From contig NC_059540.1 in NCBI RefSeq assembly GCF_905220415.1, positions 565,501 to 629,500 on the forward strand: a stretch of DNA of 64,000 nt, read 5' to 3'. This document shows positions 1 through 10,400 of this stretch, one piece after another. Numbering within the stretch: position 1 is the first letter of the stretch; every line of letters begins with the position of its first letter. Source of the DNA: Colias croceus. Its lineage: Eukaryota > Arthropoda > Insecta > Lepidoptera > Pieridae. Both the position numbers and the translations under genes were made by a program. A model generated the notes under the pieces. It searched no databases. It saw only the letters and a list, made by a program, of their open reading frames with translations, and was not told where the DNA came from.

Positions 1-370
1 CAGAAACATGTACATCAATCTCTTGCTAGAGCAAGAGATGAGCCTAGAGGCTCAATTTATAAATTATATATTTAATTTTACAATTTACTTAGAATACATC
101 GCAACTCTCAAGTCTCAACTGTATATTTTCGATAATTTCTCATACTTGATGATTTAAAACGCATGTTTTTTTTTTCTCTATAAGGAATTCAATTTACTTA
201 CTTACATTATTTTTAATAATGCTTTATTAATGTATCTAGAAATAAATTTATTTTAACCACAGATTTTAACTAGGTAGGTAGGTATTCTCATTTTTACTAT
301 TCATACCAAGAAGCTTATATCTACACTGGAGATTTCGGTATGAACATTGACGTGTAACAAGAAAATATTG
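1..370. other. No gene; diverged repeat
   Basis: No coding signal seen. The stretch at about 285-365 is similar, in inverted orientation, to about 7015-7110, sharing the blocks around TAACAAGAAAATAT and CTCCAGTGTA-GATATAAGCTTCTTG-type sequence. This suggests a diverged interspersed repeat into which the TIR element at 379 later inserted. Confidence 0.4.
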
Positions 371-830
371 CCCAGTTCCATTGAGATAATATGAATATGG
401 AGCAGACATCACGAACAAAATCTGTGCGCCAAGCGCGGCGGCGCGGGGCGCGCGAATGACGGCTAGACAGTCATAGATTATGCGATGTCACTGACTCACC
501 GCTATAGCGGCGACACTTTGTTTCATTCTGTCTATTTTATTGGGTGCCACTGATTACATGCACGTTGACTTGAAATTTTCTTTGTACTTACTTAATATTT
601 ATTTTAGGTATAAACTGACTTTACTACGCGGGGCTAACTATATCTGGCATATAAGTAAATAGTGACGTCATATGGAATAATTTAATTTTTTTCGTGTTTT
701 AGGTTCAGTCAGGGAAGTTTTATTCCTTACAAATTGAGCCTTTTTTAGAAAAAAAATAATTTTTCCCTTTCTTCACGGCCCAGACATGGAAACCTTGAAT
801 AGAAAAAATATTAATTACTTATCTCTGAAC

Positions 831-1926
831 TAGCAGTCCGCCCCGGCTTCGCCCGTGGCACATATTTCGCAATAAAAAGTAGCCTATGTTCTTTCTCAGG
901 GTCTTAAGATTGTCTGTGCCAAAGGAGAATGCCCATGAAAGTATGGACCACAGTACAGTGTTGCGTCAATGCCAGAGTGGTTTTGGAGGGTTCTTCGATA
1001 TTCAAAAGATTTTTACCAATTGATTTTTTTGTGATAAAAACAGGGGTTTTCAAGATATTGAGAAAAATGTGAAATAACCTCAAAACTTAAATAACCCCGA
1101 TTTAGTTAGGTTTATGTGTGATTTAGGTAACATTTTATCGTCCATAGGTTATTTTTCGATTACTTAACATATTATTTAATCTATGCGTAGAGCTTATGCT
1201 TTCAGACAAAGTCTATCTGTTCATCGGCTAGTGTAGGTAGGCACCAGAAATCTTCCGGGACGGATTTCAAGAAAACCTAAATATATACTTAAAAAATGCC
1301 AATTGAGTTTTTATTCGGTTTATGTAATTCGGTTTATGTTGTTGTTGTTGTTGTTGTTTGAATCATTTTTTCACTACATATTCGAAGAAAGAAACAAATA
1401 AGAAATAACTGGTTACCTACCAAGCTATGTCATAATAATTTTTTTTTTATATATACATATTTATATTATTTTACTTCACTATCTTTGTTAAAACAACCTA
1501 CAGTGTATAAACAATACCTTAAAGAGTGATTTTATGTTAATTGATTTTTTTTTATAATTCAATGAAAACAATAATCGATATTAATACATTTAGCTATTTA
1601 CCATAGTAAATGTAATAAGTTACCGCTTGGTTACCGTGGTAACCTGTAATGGACACTAATTAATCTATAATAATGGATCTAAACAATTACATGTCTTATT
1701 AGATTTTACAAAACATTCCCTGTTCAAAATATATTTTCCGATGGTAAGAAGGCCTCTAAATTGCCGAGATTTTTTTTTAATAGTATTGTTGTCTTGATGC
1801 ATGAGAAAAACCAGTACCAAAAATGGGCATTCTCCTTTCATCAAAATCGGTCCAGTAGTTTATGAGCCTATTAATTACAATCAAACAAACAAACAAAGTT
1901 TTCCTCTTTATAATATTAGTGCAGAT
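831..1926 (+). repeat. SINE-like lepidopteran repeat split by a nested element
   Basis: The 5' part (about 831-920, beginning TAGCAGTCCGCCCCGG) and the 3' part (about 1839-1926, with ATCGGTCCAGTAGTTTATGA, a CAAA run and the TTATAATATTAGTGCAGAT tail) together resemble one short interspersed repeat like those at 13519 and 42471. They are separated by the TIR element at 921-1838. The order of insertion is repeat into the 2-kb element first, small element second. In copy 2 of the host element the 5' part is lost by an approximately 140-bp deletion. Confidence 0.65.
921..1838. mobile_element. Nested small TIR element (918 bp), copy 1
   Basis: Perfect 16-bp inverted ends, AAAGGAGAATGCCCAT at the left and its complement at 1823-1838. 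It sits inside a SINE-like repeat, between sequence reading ...TGTGCC and CATCAAAATCGG.... No ORF. Internal features include a (GTT)n run near 1335. The same element is at 3647-4517. Confidence 0.65.
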
Positions 1927-2871
1927 AAATAAATAATAATTCAATTATACGTTCAAGTCAGTAGCTTATACAATATCAATTAAAAACTTGATTAAAATCA
2001 ATTAACAAAAAAAATTGGTGATTGAGTAATTGATTTTCATATTTCATGATTTCACCTTTTTTCAATTAACAACCAGTCTATGCTTTTCTAAATATGTAAA
2101 ATTATTATTTTATACTATAAAAATATACGCCAGCAAATATTACTAACAACACTTATTTCATTCCCAATGTCATATCTTAAATTTTTAATCTATGACAAAA
2201 TGTCGCCCGCCAAAAATTTTGCTCTAACTAAGTTTTAAAAATTATTATCTAATTACTTACTGATGAAAAGTTATTCCTTTGCACTTTTCCGTATTCTTTG
2301 TATTATTTGTGCAATATCGTAACACACACGTAGACATATTTGATGCGTTTCACTTTAAAACAAATAAAAAATGAGCGTGACGTTCGCGCCAATGAGCGGA
2401 GCAAGCGACTGAGTGCAGTTACGCCAGATGACGTATGTTGAGCGGAACATATGTGATGTAGGCGGTATCGACTCCATATTAATATTATCTCAATGCCCAG
2501 TTCATGTTTTTTATCACTTTCACACCTAACTTGGTATTGCCACTGTTAATACGAAGTTTTCCCAAGGCTACTATGTATGCTGTAATATTCTGTGCAAAAG
2601 GTTAGTTTTTGTACATGAGTTTGTTGATAAATTGCCAAAAACGTCATTCAGAAGCATTGTTGGATGAGACAATTATTATTTATGCTAAATAAAATAAGTA
2701 TCTGAACCAATTATTAAAAAGCGATACTCCCTGCTTATGGGTAGTCACCATAATAAAATTGTAGCAACTCTCACTTTGTCAATATGGCATGTGTGTCAAA
2801 AAAATTGCGTCGATTCGAATATTTAAGTTAATATTGTTGCTTATTTAATGAATATTTTCCGAATATAAAGA

Positions 2872-2935
2872 ATGCATTGTATTGTGCAAAATTGCAGAAG
2901 TGTTTGGACACCAAATTCTGGCATTGAATTTCACA
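2872..2935 (+). CDS. Possible first exon of a THAP zinc-finger gene
   Basis: An ATG at 2872 opens MHCIVQNCRSVWTPNSGIEF followed by HR. The C-x4-C start and the FH(R) end match the first half of a THAP domain, which binds DNA through a C2CH zinc site. The coding stretch ends at CACAG followed by GCAAGTG, a good match to a GC-AG type donor. It lies in the 716-bp stretch between the two copies of the 2-kb TIR element. No convincing remaining THAP half was found; an acceptor at 6487 followed by FPKSK could join in frame but reaches a stop quickly. It may be a host gene broken by insertions, or a relic of a P-type transposase, since those begin with a THAP domain. Confidence 0.35.
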
Positions 2936-3227
2936 GGCAAGTGTATATTTACGTTATTTACAATATTCCTCAATACTCCAGCATTGACCTGTTTAGAATC
3001 ATTTCAATGGCAAAAATTGTCTAATTAAGCATCATTTTAGTAAGCAGTCATGTTAAATTTGTTATTTCCCCAATACTTTATCATTTTTCAACAAGTTTTC
3101 AATAAACAAATTTAACAAGTAAGGTAACCATGATGACGAGTTTTTATGGATAGCGAGGAGAATATATTGTAATAACAATATTATGATGAAAATTTAGAAC
3201 ACCATTTTAAAGATTGTTAGGTTAAAT

Positions 3228-5173
3228 CATTGAGATAATATTAATATGGAGCAGACACCACGAACAAAATCTGTGCGCCAAGCGCGGCGGCGCGGGGCGC
3301 GCGAATGACGGCTAGACAGTCATAGATTATGCGATGTCACTGACTCACCGCTATAGAGGCGACACTTTGTTTCATTCTGTCTATTTTATTGGGTGCCACC
3401 CCTTACATGCACGTTGACTTGAAATTTTCTTTGTACTTACTTAATATTTATTTTAGGTATAAACTGACTTTACTACGCGGGGCTAACAATATCTGGCATA
3501 TAATATAGGATGATGTAAATAGTGACGTCATATGGAATAATTTAATTTTTTTCGTGTTTTAGGTTCAGTCAGGGCTATGGGAAGTTTTATTCCTTACAAA
3601 TTGAGCCTTTTTTAGAAAAAAAATATTTTTTCCCTTTCTTCACGCCAAAGGAGAATGCCCATGAAAGTATGGACCACAGTACAGTGTTGCGTCAATGCCA
3701 GAGTGGTTTTGGAGGGTTCTTCGATATTCAAAAGATTTTTACCAATTGATTTTTTTGTGATAAAAACAGGGGTTTTCAAGATATTGAGAAAAATGTGAAA
3801 TAACCTCTAAACTTAAATAACCCCGATTTAGTTAGGTTTATGTGTGATTTAGGTAACATTTTATCGTCCAAAGGTTATTTTTCGATTAACATATTTAATC
3901 TATGCGTAGAGCTTATGCTTTCAGACAAAGTCTATCTGTTCATCGGCTAGTGTAGGTAGGCACCAGAAATCTTCCGGGACGGATTTCAAGAAAACCTAAA
4001 TATATACCTACTTAAAAAATGCCAATTGAGTTTTTATTCGGTTTACATGTTGTTGTTGTTGTTGTTGTTGTTTGAATCATTTTTTCACTACATATTCGAA
4101 GAAAGAAACAAATAAGAAATAACTGGTTACCTACCAAGCTATGTCATAATAATATTTTTTTTATATATACATATTTATATTATTTTACTTCACTATCTTT
4201 GTTAAAACAACCTACAGTGTATAAACAATACCTTAAAGAGTGATTTTATGTTAATTGATTTTTTTTGTAATTCAATGAAAACAATATAGTAAATGTAATA
4301 AGTTACCGCTTGGTTACCGTGGTAACCGGTAATGGACACTAAATCTATAATAACGGATCTAAACAATTACATGTCTTATTAGATTTTACAAAACATTCCC
4401 TGTTCAAAATATATTTTCCGATGATAAGAAGGCCTCTAAATTGCCGAGATTTTTTTTAATAGTATTGTTGTCTTGATGCATGAGAAAAACCAGTACCAAA
4501 AATGGGCATTCTCCTTTCATCAAAATCGGTCCAGTAGTTTATGAGCCTATTAATTACAATCAAACAAACAAACAAAGTTTTCCTCTTTATAATATTAGTG
4601 CAGATAAATAAATAATAATTCAATTATGCGTTCAAGTCAGTAGCTTATACAATATCAATTAAAAACTTGATTAAAATCAATTAACAAAAAAAATTGGTGA
4701 TTGAGTAATTGATTTTCATATTTCATGATTTCACCTTTTTTCAATTAACAACCAGTCTATGCTTTTCTAAATATGTAAAATTATTATTTTAAACTATAAA
4801 AATATACGCCAGCAAATATTACTAACAACACTTAGTTCATGCCCAATGTCATATCTTAAATTTTTAATCTATGACAAAATGTCGCCCGCCAAAAATTTTG
4901 CTCTAACTAAGTTTTAAAAATTATTATCTAGTTACTTACTGATGAAAAGTTATTCCTTTGCACTTTTCCGTATTCTTTGTATTATTTGTGCAATATCGTA
5001 ACACACACGTAGGCATATTTGATGCGTTTCACTTTAAAACAAATAAAAAATGAGCGTGACGTTCGCGCCAATGAGCGAGCAAGCGACTGAGTGCAGTTAC
5101 GCCACATGACGTATGTTGAGTGGAACATAAGTGATGTAGGCGGTATCGTCTCCATATTAATATTATCTCAATG
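3228..5173. mobile_element. Non-autonomous TIR DNA transposon with 8-bp TSD, copy 2
   Basis: Perfect 24-bp inverted ends (CATTGAGATAATATTAATAT plus four more bases) and a perfect 8-bp target duplication GGTTAAAT (3220-3227 and 5174-5181). It is nearly identical to copy 1 but 171 bp shorter, chiefly through loss of copy-1 positions about 777-917 and some small indels. Same orientation as copy 1, with 732 bp between them. Confidence 0.88.
3647..4517. mobile_element. Nested small TIR element (871 bp), copy 2
   Basis: Same 16-bp inverted ends (AAAGGAGAATGCCCAT) as 921-1838. Because both copies of the host element carry it at the same place, it was already present before the host element was copied. 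Confidence 0.65.
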
Positions 5174-5192
5174 GGTTAAATATTTGAAACAA

Positions 5193-6339
5193 TGTCCCCG
5201 AATTTTATTGTTTAGAGTTGTAAAATAGGTAGAGGGTAGTGACTTTTCATAACAAACTGCTTTTCTTTTCCAACTAAAATGCGTAGTTTTTGTGAAAATC
5301 GAAAATGAAAATAATTTTTTTAAGGTTATTTTTGTACTAAAAACGACACTTTTATACCATTGTATATGTATATTGGCAATATTTATAAATAGATTTCCGG
5401 ATTATTAATTTATATATATATAACAATTTCTAAAATTATATTAACTACCTGAAAAGGTATATAGCCAAAAATTTAAGTTTGTATTTACCACGTATTTACG
5501 ACTGACGACATGCCATAGATAATAAATGTTATATGACGCGTTCACGATTGTAAATATTAAACATAATTAGAAATTGATTTTTAAAATGAATTTGTCAAAA
5601 ATAATTTTAACTTAGAAAGCATTTGATAATAAAAATAATTTTACGATACATAAATAAAATACAAACAAGTTGTTTAAACCTAAGTAGTTTTTTTTTTGTT
5701 TGAGTGGGAATCGCCCTAAAGTCGCTTCTGGCACTCGCCGGCCGCTGCCGCGGCACGCTCGCTTCGCTCGCTCGGCTCGTGCGGCAGTTCAAGAGTTAAC
5801 CTAACACGCTCGTCGCTTCGCTCCTCGCTACCTATTTGAATACTAAAAAAAGTAAAAGTTAATCGTTTTTAAAAACTGAAGCAAAGTGAGATATAAAAAT
5901 AACATTAAAATGTATCATTTATACTCTATGATAAGCTAGTATATTTGTATTGCTAATCTGTGATCTGCGTCATATTAACTTATCTGTGGCTTGTTGTATT
6001 GTTGTAAATACAAATTATTGGAACGATTTTTGGCTATAATAAATTGTTAAAATAATATTTTAACAAAAAAAATTGTAATATGTAAATAAAGTAATAGGTA
6101 CATGAATATATTTAAAAATAATGCGTGTGAGTGGGATATTTAGACATTTTGATACTATAATGGCTTAAGATTTTACTTAAAGTTGCGTTTTTAGTACAAA
6201 AATAACCTTGAAAAATATCATTTTCAATTTCGATTTTCACAAAAACTACGCATTTTAGTTGGAAAAGAAAAGCAGTTTGTTAAGAAAATCCACTACCAGC
6301 TATCGACTAAACAGCAAAAAATAATGAAATTCGGGGACA
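5193..6339. mobile_element. Foldback/MITE element with ~155-bp TIRs
   Basis: Left arm from TGTCCCCGAATTT (5193 to about 5347) is inverted at about 6183-6339, ending AAATTCGGGGACA. The arms share the stretch around AACTAAAATGCGTAGTTTTT. No transposase. The interior holds a GC-rich GCCGCGGCACGCTCGCTTCG-type block (about 5700-5830), which also occurs in inverted orientation as a short array at 7876-8345. A target duplication could not be fixed. Confidence 0.7.
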
Positions 6340-6534
6340 TCGAATCAAATATGCAGCCGATTGTTACTAGTAATGAAACAACACACGACATCGGTATTGC
6401 ACTCACATGTAGTTATAAGATTGTTCGTTCTTACATTGAAATTTATACTTTTTTAACTTACCTTATATTTTTTGTTTTACGTATTTCAGCTTTCCAAAAA
6501 GTAAAATAAAAAGAAATATATGTGCCCATCAAGA

Positions 6535-6816
6535 TTACTGAGGATTACGACCCAGAAAAAAATACCTTTTGAAAAATAAACTTTGTAAAGTTAGCTGAAA
6601 TTTGTGCAAGGCCGCTATAAACAGTTTTTCTTTGATGATTTTGGCTTGAAATTGACCCGTCGAAGCAACGCGTTTAAAAAGAAGATCTGAGTAGCTTACA
6701 ATTTGGTAAACAGCATCTGATGCAAAACACAACTTTCCTCTATTTACAAAGGATGTTAATGTTATATATCGGTTCATATCCAAGCTTTGTAGCCAAAAGT
6801 TATTTAAAACTATCAT
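6535..6816 (-). pseudogene. Possible P-type/THAP9-like transposase fragment
   Basis: A 93-residue open frame includes ITLTSFVNRGKLCFASDAVY followed by a hydrophobic stretch. This resembles a segment near the C-terminus of P-element/THAP9-type transposases (a FVNRGGL...PS...V..IV pattern). There is no DDE core and no other domain. The call is from memory of the family pattern only. If right, it joins the THAP-like exon at 2872 and the 8-bp duplications as hints of P-superfamily elements here. Confidence 0.3.
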
Positions 6817-7428
6817 TCTATACCAATTAAAATTGTATGTACCTTTAAAGTATGACCATAATATTATAATATAAATACTGTTAAAAATATACCTATGTCG
6901 TTATTATTTATAGACCATGATTTTTAGTTTTTTCTATTTTGAAAAATCCTGAATTTACAAACCAACGTGGTCACTCAACAGAAAGAGACAAAAAAAATGA
7001 CTGACGTCATTCTAGGTCATATTTTCTTGTTACAAGTTAATGGTCATAGTGCAATCTCCAGTGTATTAGATATAAGCTTCTTGATTCATACCAATATTCA
7101 TACGCAAAATACGTGGCTGTATGATTTAGCAGTTCTGTTGTCTATTGCCAAAATTGACAATCAATCAGTGGTCAAACTGTGGGGTTGGTTGGGGAAGTTG
7201 TTTCTCATCTTTCCAAGGTATTTTGAAATGCGAAATTGTTTCAGTAATTAAGTAAAAGGACTGTTTGTGTGCTGTACTGTGTCCAGTGAAAGTAACTGTT
7301 GAATCTTAATGGAAACTGCGATTTTTCTATAACGTCATTTGCTGTTGTGATTACGCTAAGTGTATTGTGGAATAGATGTTTTTTTGTGACGTAATAATTT
7401 AAGAAGGGTGAGATTTATTGAGCCTGTA

Positions 7429-10400
7429 ATGGCAGAGACAAGTGAAGCGAAGCCAAGTGCTTCGGCTCCTGGTGGTGATGCAGGCGGAGAGGAGGACAAG
7501 CGCGATGAACGAATGCTGGAATGCAACATCTGCCTGGACACGGCTCGAGATGCAGTTGTTAGCATGTGTGGACATTTATTCTGGTATGTTCTGTTACAAT
7601 TTACAAATTTTTACAAAAATAAATTAAAAATTGAATTGAGCTTCGGGGTTGGCTTTAGTTAACTGCCGCACGAATTTGTTGGAAATATTTATATTGTTAG
7701 TTAGCTAGGTAATGTAAGATTGTAATTCCAAAATATTATCGTTAGGAAACTTGTAGTTTTTTAGTTATTAATTTTTAAAGTTGATAATTTTTTGTGCGAA
7801 AAAAGCGCATTTATCCGTTTTGTTGTGCAAAAAAAGCGGACCAAGACGTTCCATTTCACTGTACTGTGACTTTACGCAGCGGCCGGCGAGTGCCGAAAGC
7901 GACTTTAGGGCGATTCCCACTCAAACAAAAAAAAATCTACGTAAGTAGGTTAAAAAACTATTAAACTTTTATTTTTAATATCCAAATAGGTAGCGAGGAG
8001 CGAAGCGACGAGCGTGTTAGGTTAACCCCTGAACTGCCGCACGAGCCGAGCGAGCGAAGCGAGCGTGCCGCGGCAGCGGCTGGCGAGTGCCAGAAGCGAC
8101 TTTAGGGCGATTCCCACTCAAACAAAAAATAAATCTACGTAGGTTAAAAAACTATTAGACTTTTATTTTTAATATCCAAATAGGTAGCGAGGAGCGAAGC
8201 GACGAGCGTGTTAGGTTAACTCTTGAACTGCCGCCAGAAGCGACTTTAGGGCGATTCCCACTCAAATAAAAAAACTACGTAGGTTTACACAACTTGTTTG
8301 TATTTTATTTATGTATAGTAAATTTTTTGTTATTATCGTCTAATGCTTAGTTAAAATGATTTTACACCAATTCCATACATTTTGAGGTTAGAATAGGAAA
8401 ATTGATTTTTCTCCAAAACTATTGGTTCCCTAACTTTCCCCTTTTGGGGGGAGGGTCCCCCCTCCTCCTCCCCCCTCCCCTCCCACAAAAAACCTATAAT
8501 ACGTGCGGCAGTTAACTAAAGAAACCCCGAGCTTCGTTTAGATATTAAATGTTCACCTTCAAACTCTTGACTTTAGAATATTACGTAGGGTAATGTTTGT
8601 GTACACTGTACTGTCAATACAATAACTGATGAAGTTTAAGCTAAAATTTTTTTTTTTTTTTTTTTTTTTTGATATTACTGCGACCAGGCAATCTGTTAGG
8701 TAACAATTGGCCTTTATATTGTTTGGAACTCCGTCCGGGAACATGATATTGTTTCAAGGGGCTCGTCCAACGACTCCACCCTTGTAGTCCAGTGTTATAT
8801 TTGTTTAATTTTTATCTATTTTAGAATCTTTTAGCAAGGTTTGTAATGTCCTGTCTTTTTAGCCTGATGTATTGTTGGCCTCCCTCTCCACTTAACGCTT
8901 GAGCAAGGTCGTTGGTATGTACTGTTAGCCTTTCCTGATATTTCTGGCTGCTTTCGACAATTTGTTTTCGAACAGTGGCTATACCGAGGTCAAGGTACAT
9001 GTATTTATTTGCAATACATTTGGGGATACCAAGTATTGTTCTGAGAGCCTTAGTCTGGAATCTCTCTAGGATTTCAATGTAGCTATTGCTGGCAGAGCCC
9101 CAAAGCTGTATGCCATAGGTCCAGATTGGCTTTAAGATTGTCTTGTAAATTAGAATTTTACTATTGTCTTTCAATTTTGAGTGGTGACCTATCAGCCAAT
9201 TTAGGCTACGCAGTTTTCCATCAAGTTGCTTTCTCTTTGTCCATATATGTTTTTGCCATGTCAGTCTTCTGTCTAAGTGCATACCCAAATATCTAGCACT
9301 ATCTTCTTGGGGTATTTCTTTGTTGTTTAAGGTTACCGGCGGGCATGTTTCCTTTCTGAGCGTAAATGTCACATGCGTGGACTTACTCTCATTTGCTTTT
9401 ATCCTCCATAGTTTTAGCCATGTCTCAATTACAGTGAGGTGCTCTTGTATCATGAGAGATGCAGTTCCTGGATCCTTATGGATGGATATCAATGCGGTGT
9501 CATCAGCATAAGTCGCAATCATTGTTTTGCTGTTCGCGGGGATGTCAGCTGTATAAATAAGGTACAGTATCGGTCCTAGGATACTGCCCTGTGGGACACC
9601 AGATTTTATCTCGTAGAGTTCGGATAGATCTTCGTTGCATTTCACCTGGTAGCTTCTTTTGGTGAGGTAAGATTTGAGAGTTAAATAAAAGCAGTGAGGG
9701 AGCTTCTCTTTCAATTTATATAGAAGGCCTTCATGCCACACCTTGTCAAATGCTTGACTTATATCCAAAAAGACAGCAGAGCAGTACAATTTGTTTTCAA
9801 GACATTTACTTATTATGTCTACAATTCGGTGGACTTGCTCTATTGTTCCGTGGTTTTCACGAAATCCAAACTGATGGTCGGGCAGTACAGTGAGTAGGTG
9901 TTCCTTAATTCTGCTGAGTAGTATTCTCTCGAACAGTTTTCCAATAATTGGCAGCAAGCTAATGGGTCTATATGAGGTCGTCTGATGCGGCGGTTTACCT
10001 GGTTTAAGCACCATCACCACTTGTGCTATCTTCCATTGCCCTGGGAAATGTTCGAGTCTTAGAAGAGCGTTGAAGATGTTGACAATTTTCATAATTCCTT
10101 TAGGTGGAAGATGTTTTAACAAAGTAGCATCGACCATATCATATCCAGGTGCCTTACCTTCTTTGAGGTTTCTGATTTCTCTAGCGACTTCTTTTGGACT
10201 AGTGCTTTTAAGAGGAAGACACATCTGTTTTGCCGAGCCTAGGTATGTATTCACCTTTGCCGTATGATCAGGATTACTCTCAGGGTGTGGTTGAAAAACA
10301 GTGTTTAAGTGTTTTGCAAATGTTTCAGCCTTTTCTTTGTCCGATCTAGCCCACCCTCCGTTGCTGTTGTGGAGAGGGGACATATGAGCTTTAGGGCGTT

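Larger units (their letters stand above)
379..2495. mobile_element. Non-autonomous TIR DNA transposon with 8-bp TSD, copy 1
   Basis: The element starts with CATTGAGATAATAT and ends with the inverse (ATATTATCTCAATG); the inverted repeat is about 24 bp with one mismatch in this copy. It is flanked by a perfect 8-bp direct repeat, CCCAGTTC (371-378 and 2496-2503). An 8-bp duplication is known for the hAT and P superfamilies; the ends do not settle which. There is no long ORF. A second copy lies at 3228-5173. It contains a SINE-like repeat and, inside that, another small TIR element. Confidence 0.85.

Noticed and set aside
371..5181. Tandem segmental duplication of a 2-kb block
   Set aside because: The two copies have their own perfect and different 8-bp target duplications, so they are separate transposon insertions.
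7408..7662. Single-exon 84-aa reading of RING exon 1
   Set aside because: It runs through the GTATGT donor at 7584; splicing to 17018 restores the RING (FCWPCLHQ).
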